Source of the DNA: Trichomonas tenax
Lineage: Eukaryota; Parabasalia; Trichomonadida; Trichomonadidae
Assembly: GCA_023091735.1 (NCBI GenBank)
Contig: JALKBU010000171.1
Location: 1-64,000 of the forward strand
Direction: 5' to 3'
Length of the DNA: 64,000 bases
Shown: one piece after another, positions 49,241 through 59,135 of the stretch
Position numbering within the stretch: position 1 is the first letter of the stretch
How the letters are laid out: every line of letters begins with the position of its first letter
Notes under the pieces: generated by a model
What the model was told of the DNA's origin: nothing
The model's database searches: none
What the model saw: only the letters and a program-made list of their open reading frames with translations
Made by a program: the position numbers and the translations under genes

Positions 49241-52018
49241 TTATGGTGATGGAATATAGGTCATCTTCATAAACTGGTTTCTTGTGACTGAATAATATCG
49301 CATTGGTCTAAAAACAGAAGGATTCATTTGGCATTCATAAATCTTATAACAGAAGAAAATATCATCAATTGGTGCATTTGGGATATCAATACTATCAAAT
49401 AACGAAACTTCTTGTTGATATTCATTGACTCTTATCGTTTCATCGCATATCATAACATTCAAAACAAAAAGCAAATCACTCGGAGAAATTAAAGGTAACA
49501 AAGATAACAATTCTAAGAACTCAATGTTATTATTCTTGAATATCTTGTCGAAGACTTCAAGAATCAAATTTGATGCTGACGATCGATTAACACCTCCTTG
49601 TGTGTTTGTAAATATGTGTCCAATTCTTGCTGATTTTTTGCTCACGTTATTGAAAGATATGAAGTAAGGGAGCGCCGATCTGCAACTTAATCTGTAGATA
49701 AATGAATGCATTAACAAGAAGTTGAGTGCTTTGCAAATCACATCATCGCTGTATGAGACAATTTTCATATAATTCTTCAATGTTTCATAATCTATTCCAT
49801 CATCTCCTGAGTACATAATATAAGCGAATGCGAAAATTGCAGGAATTTTCACATTTTCTTGTTTGAGTTTATTCGCCGCTCCAATGATTTTTTGAACTGT
49901 TATAAGTAAAACATCAGATGAATCAGAATTCTCCGTAACTTCTAATTTGCTTTGATTCTCTTGTTCTTCATTGTTTTCACTAACTTTTGGCAATGCCAAT
50001 ATCACCATTTTAAGTTCCATTCGATTCTGAGCAGGATCTATTGATTCATTAGTCATTACAGGAACAATTTTATCTTCAAGAATCAATTTGAAAAGCAATG
50101 CATCTGTTAGCTCCGAAACAAAAGTTGGTGGCTCTTTGTTTTGATATTTATGCCATTGCCCATCAAGATACTCAATTGATTTAAAAAATGCTTTTCTAAA
50201 TAAATGCTTTTTTGTATAATAGCTCGATCTTACAAATCTTTTTGATTTATATAACTTAATGAAATTCAAAAGCCTCAAATATATTAAAGCTTCTTTTGAG
50301 TATATCCAATCAAATTCAGAAAGAAACTTAGGTTCGTATTGAGTTGTAAAGATATTTGTGGAAGAATAAAAACGTCTTTTGAGTGCTTCAATTAACTCTC
50401 CGATTTTTCTTGGAATTTTGTTTGACAGTGCGATAATATCAAAATATTTTGCAATGTTACTTAGTTCAAAATCATAACAATCCAAATTTTGCATTGGCAC
50501 AGCTGTGAATTTTTTTGACAATGCAAGAGATTTTCCTAATGATTGAGTATAAATAAATTCGCGATTTTCATTATAATTTAATGTGTTCATGTGTTGAATT
50601 CTAAATTTCCTTGATATGAATTCAATGCTCTTTAATGTATCCGCGTTAAAGAACTTCAAACATAGTTTGTCATTGTATTGTTCTTCTAAAGTTTTAACAA
50701 GTTCTGGATGCAAATTTAACAAATATTCCACCAATTTTTTTCCAGGGGGAAAATATCGACAAATTACACCACCAACTGTAACCGAAGCTAACGATGTTAA
50801 TTCAGAAAGCGATTCATCAGAATCTGAGCCTTTCTTGATGGTATTTACATCGATGAAATTGATGAATTGGTGACTTTCGATATCAAACATATTTTCAATT
50901 TGTGGTGTTAAATTTGATTCGAAAAACTCTAAATCTGTTTCCAATTTCTTGTCTGGAAGTTCACTTGGAGCAAAGATATTTTCCATTCCCGTTTTTTCAG
51001 TGAAATTCTCTTTGTTGACATCTGTTAAATGAATTATTGATTTTACTAAAGATGAATCGTTAATTTTGGTTTTCTTCGTTATAACCCAGTGTTTACGCCA
51101 AATGTCTTTAAAAGAAATACTTCGGTGTTCTATTAGATCCAATACAGCAATCGTTCGCCAAAAATAGAGAGAATGTTGATCATCGAACAAATTTAAAATG
51201 TAAGATTCATTTTCATCGAAAACTATTTGAATGTACTTATTACATATGTGCTGCTTCTTACTCGGATAAATTAATTGTGTTTTAACTAAAAATTTCATTA
51301 ATGAATCAATATGGTTTTTAAGATGCTCGTTTTGGGATTTTGACAAAATTTTTTTCGGAAAAAACTTGAGTGGAATGAATCTCAGCTGTGGACAGTTTAA
51401 TATCTCATCTGAAATTTTAAATGAAGGAAATATTTTGATAAGTAGGTCTATTGGTGTGTCATCATGTATGGTTGTATAAGAAAATCCTTTTTCACCGTAG
51501 TTCTTTAACAAAAAACTGTGTAATAATTGTGCTTCGATCAATTCAGGTGAAATGCAGTCTGGATTGAAATATTCGTATGTTTTTGGTCGTTTATCCGATA
51601 TTTTATCGTTTTCTTTTGGTTTTATGCTTTCTGTTTTTGAATCTGTTTCATTTTTGTTGGTTCTTTGTTTAATAATGTCTTCGAGTTTGGATATTGCTCT
51701 TCCTTCTGATTTTTCGTAATTCTCTGAAACAAAATCTATAAAAACTGCAGTATTCACAGGATGATGATTTCCAAATAACGAAATCGGTTTATTTGAAGGC
51801 AAATTTATACCGTAATGTGTTAACTCTCCTGTTTTCTCTGCAACATTGATCAACATTTCCTTCAATTCGCTAGAATATTTTTTCTTCCCATATAATTTGT
51901 AGATTTGGAAGACTTCTTCTATCAAAAGCGGATTTTTTATCTCGTTTAATTTATCAATGATCGCTTTTCTAAACTCATTTTTCCAATCTGATTGTTTTGG
52001 GCTAATTTGCCCATTCAT
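49241..52018 (-). CDS. Large protein of unknown function (925 residues)
   Basis: One long frame with an unquestionable coding character. It has no signal peptide, no repeats and no nucleotide-binding motif. Several segments resemble short helical or winged-helix modules (KLEVTENSDSSDVLLITVQK, then IPAIFAFAYIMYSGDDGIDY, YETLKNYMKIVSYSDDVICK). Residues about 120-160 and 650-690 are charged linkers. Large multi-winged-helix factors such as TFIIIC subunits have this look, but I cannot defend that assignment. An initiator at 52029 supports the start. Confidence 0.7.
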   Translation of the reverse strand: MNGQISPKQSDWKNEFRKAIIDKLNEIKNPLLIEEVFQIYKLYGKKKYSSELKEMLINVAEKTGELTHYGINLPSNKPISLFGNHHPVNTAVFIDFVSENYEKSEGRAISKLEDIIKQRTNKNETDSKTESIKPKENDKISDKRPKTYEYFNPDCISPELIEAQLLHSFLLKNYGEKGFSYTTIHDDTPIDLLIKIFPSFKISDEILNCPQLRFIPLKFFPKKILSKSQNEHLKNHIDSLMKFLVKTQLIYPSKKQHICNKYIQIVFDENESYILNLFDDQHSLYFWRTIAVLDLIEHRSISFKDIWRKHWVITKKTKINDSSLVKSIIHLTDVNKENFTEKTGMENIFAPSELPDKKLETDLEFFESNLTPQIENMFDIESHQFINFIDVNTIKKGSDSDESLSELTSLASVTVGGVICRYFPPGKKLVEYLLNLHPELVKTLEEQYNDKLCLKFFNADTLKSIEFISRKFRIQHMNTLNYNENREFIYTQSLGKSLALSKKFTAVPMQNLDCYDFELSNIAKYFDIIALSNKIPRKIGELIEALKRRFYSSTNIFTTQYEPKFLSEFDWIYSKEALIYLRLLNFIKLYKSKRFVRSSYYTKKHLFRKAFFKSIEYLDGQWHKYQNKEPPTFVSELTDALLFKLILEDKIVPVMTNESIDPAQNRMELKMVILALPKVSENNEEQENQSKLEVTENSDSSDVLLITVQKIIGAANKLKQENVKIPAIFAFAYIMYSGDDGIDYETLKNYMKIVSYSDDVICKALNFLLMHSFIYRLSCRSALPYFISFNNVSKKSARIGHIFTNTQGGVNRSSASNLILEVFDKIFKNNNIEFLELLSLLPLISPSDLLFVLNVMICDETIRVNEYQQEVSLFDSIDIPNAPIDDIFFCYKIYECQMNPSVFRPMRYYSVTRNQFMKMTYIPSP

Positions 52019-52028
52019 ACTTTAATAA

Positions 52029-52034
52029 AAATGA
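52029..52034 (-). promoter_or_regulatory. Initiator TCATTT
   Basis: On the minus strand TCATTT lies 10 bases before the ATG at 52018. Confidence 0.6.
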
Positions 52035-52138
52035 CCTCAAGCAAAAAAAGGTGGCTCTCACTTTTCCTCAAACTATTGGGTTATATCTAAAATGAGAAAT
52101 TTAATAAAATTTATAACAAAAAAAATATAATATTATTC

Positions 52139-52801
52139 TTATGCCAGCCTGCAGAGACCTGCAGCATCCTCTGGTTTGAGTGTTTGGCTCTCTTCGTCGC
52201 CTCCAAGATCGAGTTCTTCGAATTCATTAACAAAGAACGCGTCGCCTCCGCGAGGCAATTGATTGAGTGATGACATGTATTTGGATTGAAGAATTTGTGC
52301 GAGGTAATTAAACAACGATTTCAAGTTGAGATTTTCTTTGACACTGATTCTAAACAGCGGTGAATCAAATTGCTTGGCCATTCTGTTTGCTTCTTCCGAT
52401 GATACAGCGAATTTATCAGTGAGATCAACTTTATTTTCGACTAATACAATTTGTATTGGTCCTGTGACCTTTTTAACGGAGTCAATCCATTGCGGAATGG
52501 CATCAAATGACGCTTTATCGACGCATGAGTAGAAAACAACGCAGATATTCGCATTAACATACGCATCTTCAGCTAATAAATGCAAACACTCTCTTCCTGG
52601 GGTATCCCAGATCATTATATCGATGCTTTCTGAAGTTTCTTTGAGATCGAACGATCTTTCGTGAAATTGCGCAACTAAACTTTTTATGTGAGTGTCTGGG
52701 AACTTTCCGAAGCAGAATCTTTGAATTGCCGATGTTTTACCGACGCCACTGTTTCCGACGAGGACGACTTTGAAGCCTGATCCGAACTCAGTATTGTCCA
52801 T
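52139..52801 (-). CDS. RAB23-like small GTPase
   Basis: A 220-residue GTPase. P-loop GNSGVGKT (16-23), switch II WDTPGRE (the usual catalytic Gln is Arg, and Pro replaces Ala), guanine motif ENKVDL and a SVKENLNLKSLFNYLA segment in place of SAK. FCFGKF, VLVENKVDL and SVKENL are the RAB23 pattern, and so is the long C-terminal tail. It ends in CRLA, a CaaX-type box with one Cys rather than the double Cys of most Rabs. RAB23 acts in cilia and flagella and membrane traffic. The Q-to-R change suggests slow or altered GTP hydrolysis. Start at the only ATG. Confidence 0.85.
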   Translation of the reverse strand: MDNTEFGSGFKVVLVGNSGVGKTSAIQRFCFGKFPDTHIKSLVAQFHERSFDLKETSESIDIMIWDTPGRECLHLLAEDAYVNANICVVFYSCVDKASFDAIPQWIDSVKKVTGPIQIVLVENKVDLTDKFAVSSEEANRMAKQFDSPLFRISVKENLNLKSLFNYLAQILQSKYMSSLNQLPRGGDAFFVNEFEELDLGGDEESQTLKPEDAAGLCRLA

Positions 52802-53350
52802 TTGATCAAAAAATAAAATGCTTACTATAGCCGATTTTTTATTTGATATTATTACTCAGCATAATTACTCATTGAGTATTTTTTAATTATTTTTGATGAA
52901 TATTCAATATTCGTTGAAATAAAAGCATTTTTGTTCTGATATTTTGTTATTATCTTTCTCATCTTCTGTATATTATTATATATTTTTGATTTATATAGCA
53001 TAAAAATATTTTTGACGAATAAATCATGTATTTGACATGTAAATTTTATTCTTCATTTTCACTCGTAATATTAAATTCAATTTTTTGGATTGAATTTTGA
53101 AATTTATTCACTCATTCTTTGACATAATCGTAGTATAGTAGTTGATTTACTTGTTTAAGTCATAAAAATTAATTTGTATTTCATCAATAATGAGTTTTGA
53201 TCACATTTAGCGACTCAACATTTTTTCTTACAAAAAAATCATTCATTCAATTAAGAAATGATGAATTTGGGAGAAATAGAGATTTAGATTGGAAGATTCT
53301 AAATGTATTCTTTAAAGCAATAGAAAAATATATCAAAAATAATAATAAAA
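52802..53350. other. AT-rich spacer
   Basis: Contains TTTGACATGTAAA at 53031, here on the plus strand and therefore not oriented with either flanking gene. No gene. Confidence 0.45.
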
Positions 53351-54976
53351 TTACTTCTCGGTCTTCTTTGGAAGCTTTTCAACGAGACCAACAATTGTTG
53401 TGAAGCCTTCCTTACGGATGATGAAGCGGCCGAGCTGTGGGAAGTCCTTAGCGACTTCAACGCAAATTGGGTGATCGAACTTCAGGATGACCTCGGCAAG
53501 GCAACCTCTCTTGATGAAACGTGGGTTCTTCTCGAGCTCCTTCCTGCCTGGGACCTGAAGAGTCCTGAGCTTCTCGACGGAAACTGGGACTGTCTCTGTG
53601 TGGATGTGGCACATGGCCTCATAACCAGCTGTGATGAGTTCTGGGCCAGATGGCACGATTCTGATCTTAGCGATGACCTTGTTAGCAACATCGCAAGCGT
53701 TGTTGACTGGGCAGATAACTGAGCCAGAGCTGACATCGGCCATATCGATACCCTGAAGGGCAACACGGATGTTATCACCTGGAACGGCGCAGCGGATCTT
53801 GTTCTCATCGACAAAGATGGAAGCGATAGATCCTGTCTTCCTGGATGGCATAACGATGATCTGGTCACCCTCCTTGATGATACCCTTCTCGAGCTTGCCG
53901 GAGGCGATGACATGCTTTGTCTTATAGCGGTCGATAACTGGAAGTCTGAAGGCGTCCTTCTCGTTACGGACTGGTGGCTGGAGGCTATCGAGCTTCTCGA
54001 AGAGTGTTGGGCCTGTGAACCATGGGCACTCGTTGGAGCGCTGCTTGAGGTTATAGCCTGTGAGGGCAGCGATTGGGATGTATGTGAACTGCTCCTTCTT
54101 GAAGCCAATTTCCTTCTCGATGAATGGTGTGAACTTTGTTACGATCTGATCGAATCTCGCCTTGGACCAGTTGACTGTGGAATCATCCATCTTGTTAACG
54201 ACGATGATGACTTCACGGACACCGGCTGTTCTGGCGATGAGAAGGTGCTCAGATGTCTGGCCACCATTTTCGAAACCAGCTTCAAATTCACCGTTACGTG
54301 CGGAAATAACGAGAACGGCGACATCAGCCTGGACAGCACCGCCGATCATCTGTGGGACATATGATCTGTGGCCTGGAGCATCGAGAATTGTGTACTTGTT
54401 CTTCTCTGTCTCGAAGTGAGCGACACCGACTTCCTCTGTCTTACCTTTGGCGCGCTCTTCCTTGGAAAGGTCCATAACCCATGAGAAGTACCATGAGCCA
54501 CGGCCTTCCTTAGCGGATTCCTGCTGATATTGATCGATTGTTCTCTGATCGACGCAGCCAGCCTGATAAAGAACGTGGCCGCAAAGTGTAGACTTACCAG
54601 CATCTACGTGACCAATGAAAACGATGTTGAAATGCTTCTTTGCTGTTTCATCGAGAACTTCACCCTCGAACTTCTCTTCTTCTTCGTCCTCTTCCTCCTC
54701 AACCTTTGGTTCCTCCTTAGGAACTGGCTTTGGAGCTGGTTTTGGCTCTGGTTTCGGTTCCTCCTTTGGAACTGGTTTTGGTTCTGGTTTCGGCTCCGGC
54801 TTTGGCTCTGGTGCTGGTTTCGGTTCCTCTTTTGGCGCTTCTCGTGGTTTGTTTGTTATTATTGTGATTGGTTTTGTTTCGGTTTTAGGCTTGATCTCGA
54901 TCTTGGTGCCGTTGCCAAGAGAGAGAGTGAAGCCACCGGATGTCTTCGGCTTCTCGATTTTAAGCGGAGTCGACAT
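53351..54976 (-). CDS. Eukaryotic release factor eRF3 (GSPT/SUP35)
   Basis: A 541-residue translational GTPase. Residues about 45-92 are a Lys/Glu/Pro repeat linker, 93-105 acidic, then the GTPase with G1 GHVDAGKS (122-129), DAPGHR and VVNKMD, followed by two beta-barrels. The final GRFIIRKEGFTTIVGL carries the GRFxxR motif of eRF3, which binds eRF1. There is no glutamine-rich prion-like N-domain. The protein stimulates stop-codon recognition. Codons are GC-rich as for a highly expressed gene. The start is MSTPLKIEKP; an upstream in-frame extension in AT-rich DNA looks like leader. Confidence 0.95.
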   Translation of the reverse strand: MSTPLKIEKPKTSGGFTLSLGNGTKIEIKPKTETKPITIITNKPREAPKEEPKPAPEPKPEPKPEPKPVPKEEPKPEPKPAPKPVPKEEPKVEEEEDEEEEKFEGEVLDETAKKHFNIVFIGHVDAGKSTLCGHVLYQAGCVDQRTIDQYQQESAKEGRGSWYFSWVMDLSKEERAKGKTEEVGVAHFETEKNKYTILDAPGHRSYVPQMIGGAVQADVAVLVISARNGEFEAGFENGGQTSEHLLIARTAGVREVIIVVNKMDDSTVNWSKARFDQIVTKFTPFIEKEIGFKKEQFTYIPIAALTGYNLKQRSNECPWFTGPTLFEKLDSLQPPVRNEKDAFRLPVIDRYKTKHVIASGKLEKGIIKEGDQIIVMPSRKTGSIASIFVDENKIRCAVPGDNIRVALQGIDMADVSSGSVICPVNNACDVANKVIAKIRIVPSGPELITAGYEAMCHIHTETVPVSVEKLRTLQVPGRKELEKNPRFIKRGCLAEVILKFDHPICVEVAKDFPQLGRFIIRKEGFTTIVGLVEKLPKKTEK

Positions 54977-55568
54977 TAAAAAAAGTGTGACCAATGCAAA
55001 CCGTTTTTTTCCTCTCAATATGAAAGTCCATATTTCATCAAACTTTTTTCTTATGACTTTAAGACTGATATTATAATTATTTTCATCGAAATTTTTCATC
55101 TATCTTCGTTCAATAATGAGATATAAATCATTTTATTTTCTTAATTTACATGTCAGATTCACAAAAATTGAATGTTTTGTTTGACATTTATTTATACATA
55201 AACACAATAATGTGCATAATATCTGATTTGATATTTTGTTAATGACTTGGTTGCTGATTGATTCAACTCTATACATAAAAGGTATACATTTCGCTCTATT
55301 GATTATCGAGGTATTATTCACAAAAGAACATCTCTTTATTATAAAAAAAATATTTTTACTTATGTCTTTAATATTTCTTCAATTTCATGCTTCATTCGAA
55401 ATTTTAGCATTTTAAAATACAATAAATGACACAATACATTGGCAAGCCCCATATTAAAATGAAAAAATATGAATAAAACTTTTGTTAAACCATTATTGTA
55501 ATAAACTTGATGATAATGTAAGTTCATGCATTCATAAGCTAAATCGTTAATCCTTAAAATGAAGTAAT
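54977..55568. other. Spacer with one motif
   Basis: Holds TTTACATGTCAGA at 55145, oriented with eRF3 (CTGACATGTAAA on its strand), 169 bases before its ATG. Otherwise AT-rich. Confidence 0.45.
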
Positions 55569-56752
55569 TTGCTGATTGATGGGATAGAAAGACTGTTGAT
55601 TAATGAAGATGCAGCGCCTCCAGAAATTTGGGAACAATATTATGGAACACCTGCTCCAGCAGTTTCTTGTTCCTTTAGTATCAATTCGTGTAATCCATCT
55701 TTAGGTGATTGTATCTATATTTATGAAAGTTTGTTTGTTTGCAACAAAAACTGTGTTGTAAAAGTTAAACAAGATGACAAAAAAATTCTTCGTTCTTCTA
55801 GAATTTATGTTAGCTGTTTCAATGACAACGGTCTAGCGGTTATATACATTCGTGGCAAAAGTTCAATTGTCCAGCGTCGCTTTTGTGCACTAAATACATC
55901 AAGATAAATATCGTTTTCAAATATTTGATTACATTATCGGTCTAATAAAACGAACTTTATTGTTGATTGTTGCGGGCTTCATTCTGGAAAATGTATCTTT
56001 GGGGTGGAGTGTTTAGTGTCATTTCCTCTAATATTTCAAAAAAAAGTCGAAAGCTATTCGGCATATTGCTCAGCTGATCATCTAGGAACATGTCAATTTT
56101 TCGACTTTTGCATCTAATTATGCAGAAAATCATATTGTTTAGCACACTTTGGAGAACATCTTTGCGAATTCTGTGACGTTTTAAATAACTCTCAAACATC
56201 AGATCAATATGGTCTTTTTTATAATTTTATTGAGAATGTTGTCATTCGAAATTCCACTATTCTAGGAAAATATGGAAATCGATCAACTTTTTCAAGGGAA
56301 TATGCAGGTCGCTTTATATTAATCGACTGTAACATAGACATTATTAAACCTCCATCTGTTCGCGTTGATTATAGTACCGGTATTTTCTCAACCGATAAAT
56401 ACTTAATTCTCAGCCATATTTCAACTGAGAAATGTAAATATTATCGATTAAACTGTGATTCGAACAATAATAAGCAAGATGAAACAAAAGAAGATTCTGA
56501 TTTTGCAGATCTGAATTTGATATTTGGTTTCTCGCATCAAATTTTTATAATGAATTGTTGTTGATAAATTTCAGTCGTGATTTATATATATATAATTGTC
56601 AGAACGGTGTAAGTATCTTCACCATGAATGTGGAATGTAATTTAAAACAGTTAAACCATTCATTATGGTTTCATATTGCTCATAGTTGTGATAAAATAAA
56701 ATATGTGATTGCTTCAGAACGAAAACATATCATAACAGAAGAGTATCAATAA
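55569..56752 (+). pseudogene. Decayed cysteine-rich surface protein
   Basis: Plus-strand pieces read as a Cys-rich secreted or surface protein of about 390 residues: DAAPPEIWEQYYGTPAPAVS, SCNPSLGDCIYIYESLFVCN, SAYCSADHLGTCQFFDFCI, then a TAA, RKSYCLAHFGEHLCEFCDV, LIDCNIDIIKPPSVRVDY, KCKYYRLNCDSNNNKQDET and, in another frame from 56555, SRDLYIYNCQNGVSIFTMNV. The pattern of short units with Cys pairs resembles pmp/beta-helix type surface proteins. No ATG at the 5' end, at least one in-frame stop and two frame changes. The strong frame on the opposite strand at 55957-56199 is a shadow. Confidence 0.55.
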
Positions 56753-56800
56753 AAGAAAATCCGTTCAAATTACATGAATAATGATTATCAAAATTTGCCT
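56753..56800 (+). repeat. Orphan copy of the start of the ankyrin gene
   Basis: 48 bases (AAGAAAATCCGTTCAAATTA and so on) repeat 56941-56988 with two mismatches. They cover 21 bases of leader and the first nine codons of the 56962 gene, after which the orphan copy ends in a stop. Confidence 0.8.
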
Positions 56801-56857
56801 AGCATTTGAAATGATTTTAAAATCTCTTCCAAGCACATAAAAGTCGAATTGAGAAAT

Positions 56858-56870
56858 CTGACATGTAAAT
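56858..56870 (+). promoter_or_regulatory. CTGACATGTAAAT motif upstream of the ankyrin gene
   Basis: In gene orientation, 92 bases before the ATG at 56962. Confidence 0.5.
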
Positions 56871-56961
56871 TTATTTATTTTTCAAAAATTCAAAAGCTAA
56901 CATATGATGATATGTTTAGAATCTCTGTGTTGAGGAATGGAAGAAAATCAGTTCAAATTAC

Positions 56962-58257
56962 ATGAATGATGATTATCAAAATTTGCCTGAATTGCATCAA
57001 AATTTTATTGAACTAAATGAGATGATGTGGAACGTAGAGAAGGACAATTTAGATACAGTAGTATCACAATCAGTGCAATTTGTCAAAGAAAATGTATTGA
57101 CTGCATTAAATATTTTTCATATGATCGATTACATTTGCTACAAAAGGCCGCGAAAACTTGATATTTATACTGCTATCTTCACAAACGTTATTAACAGATT
57201 AGAATTTGTAATTCCAAGAAAATTTCATTTCGAATCTAAACCACTACAAACACTGTTGATAAGAAGGAGTGTCATATACTTCTATTTCCCTTCTGGGTTC
57301 GAATCTAAAACAGAAAAAGATCTTTTGAATGTATTTCCACCAAACACGCTTCCTCATGCTATATTTTGGGATGATTTCGAAGAACTTCAGTCAATTATTA
57401 ACAGGTTATCTGAACATAGCTTCAATTTCCAAATGTATTCAATTTTATCTTACGATTTGATAGATTTTGCAGCACAGTATGGATCAATAGAGTGCTTTAA
57501 GTATTTCTACAACAATGGTTGTAAGATCACAAAGAAAACACTTGAGTTATCATTTGCTGGAAATTCTTACGAATTAATTCACATTTGCGAGCGCCATTGT
57601 GAGATAACTGAGTGGTGTATGAGACTCGCAGTGAATAATCACCACAACGAAGTTGTTTCTTATCTTCAAGAAAGATATGGAATGATTTACACTTGGATGT
57701 CGGCTTTAAATAGTTTTAACTTCAAATGTTTCTACGAAAAGATATTGACAACAACAGATATCAATGAAGTTGACTCCTCTGGGTTCACAGCTTTAATGGC
57801 TGCGGCAACATTTGGAATTTTACCAATATGTGAGCTTTTGCTTGATATGCATGCGGATCTTGAAAAAGCCAATGAGATAGGAAATACTCCGTTGTTTATT
57901 GCGATAATGAACAATAATCCACATATTGTTCAATTATTTATAGAAAGAAATGCGAATATAGAAGCGTTTAATAGCGAACAAATGACTCCTTTGCTGTCTG
58001 CAATTAAGTACAACAAGAAAGATTCAGCAGAATTGATTATTAAGAATGCAAAAACTGTTAATTACTGTGATAGCCAAGGATTCACACCTTTAATACATGC
58101 GGTAATGAACAATAACATCAATGTTGTTAAACTATTACTTGAAAAGAATGCGAATATAGAGTTCACAACATCAGACGGAAAGAATGCAACATCATTTGCC
58201 AAAGAGTTCATGAATAATGAAATTCTCGAAATCCTTCTGGAAAAATCAAAGAAATAA
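56962..58257 (+). CDS. Ankyrin-repeat protein with DUF3447-type N-terminus
   Basis: A 431-residue protein. Residues about 60-250 are the helical DUF3447-type region typical of trichomonad ankyrin proteins (YDLIDFAAQYGSIECFKYFY, LELSFAGNSYELIHICE). Residues about 270-425 hold five good ankyrin repeats (SGFTALMAAATFGILPICEL, GNTPLFIAIMNNNPHIVQLF, QGFTPLIHAVMNNNINVVKL). Probably a scaffold or adaptor in the cytosol; partners unknown. A duplicate of its 5' end lies 188 bases upstream and a TGACATGTAAA motif sits between. Clean ATG, coding composition throughout. Confidence 0.88.
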   Translation: MNDDYQNLPELHQNFIELNEMMWNVEKDNLDTVVSQSVQFVKENVLTALNIFHMIDYICYKRPRKLDIYTAIFTNVINRLEFVIPRKFHFESKPLQTLLIRRSVIYFYFPSGFESKTEKDLLNVFPPNTLPHAIFWDDFEELQSIINRLSEHSFNFQMYSILSYDLIDFAAQYGSIECFKYFYNNGCKITKKTLELSFAGNSYELIHICERHCEITEWCMRLAVNNHHNEVVSYLQERYGMIYTWMSALNSFNFKCFYEKILTTTDINEVDSSGFTALMAAATFGILPICELLLDMHADLEKANEIGNTPLFIAIMNNNPHIVQLFIERNANIEAFNSEQMTPLLSAIKYNKKDSAELIIKNAKTVNYCDSQGFTPLIHAVMNNNINVVKLLLEKNANIEFTTSDGKNATSFAKEFMNNEILEILLEKSKK

Positions 58258-59123
58258 TGTGTTTGTTAATAAAATTATTATGTTGATTATATTTTTAACG
58301 CAGAAACTTTGTATTCATATAACAAGTTCGGTAATATCCAATTTAGGTGGTTTTGAAGCGATCAACAATGAAAATAATCAACGATCAAGTCCAGAGAGAG
58401 TAAATGATGACCCACTATAAAATTGAACATAATTTGTCTATAATTCTGCATTAAAAATTCGAGTTTTATGGATTTGTATCATTAATCAACTCCGAATAAA
58501 AATATTGAAATCTTTTGTATTCAATATTTTTCCAGAAATTCCCAAAAACTTGATGAATAGATATAAAATATAATATAGAATATGAATCAAGTATGAAAAT
58601 GACTTTTTGAAATATAAAGTTGATTTTACATGATATTTAATGTTTTCTATGATAATACAATCCATTTTTCATAAAATTGGCCACTTACAAATTTTGCTTA
58701 TCCTGAAAAAATTTATCTCTATTTTATTTTAGGAATATGATTCCCTATAGATATCCTAACAAATTAAAATCGATTTTCAATGTGTTTTTTTCATCTCCCA
58801 GAACTTTACAAATTGACGATGAATATATAATGTCAAACATAAATAGTGTCAAAATATAATGTTTTCTTTGTGCTAAAAATTCTTTGAACGATGAAAATTT
58901 ACGCAATAATCATAGCCTACATCTCGCAAAACGATAAATAGACCAATAATAAGAAAATGGTCGGATTTCTCCACAAATATTGAACTTTTTCAAAAATTTT
59001 CTTGTAAAAATGTGATTTACTTATGATATAGAGTCTAAATATGAAAGATTTTGATTGAATGCTGTAAAATTGAGAGGTTGATGACCAATCGTTTCTCAAA
59101 AAAATTGATTTGGAAAAATCAGT
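58258..59123. other. AT-rich spacer
   Basis: About 870 bases with no supported gene or repeat. Confidence 0.5.
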
Positions 59124-59129
59124 TCATTT
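59124..59129 (+). promoter_or_regulatory. Initiator TCATTT of the aldolase gene
   Basis: TCATTT six bases before the ATG at 59136 (TTCATTTTCAAGTATG). It predicts a leader of about 10 bases. Confidence 0.65.
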
Positions 59130-59135
59130 TCAAGT

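Noticed and set aside
53482..54979. Long open frames on both strands inside eRF3
   Set aside because: They arise from the biased GC-rich codon use of eRF3 and its repeat linker; none shows a domain.
55957..56199. Minus-strand 80-codon frame
   Set aside because: Antisense of the cysteine-rich pseudogene, whose plus-strand reading is far more protein-like.
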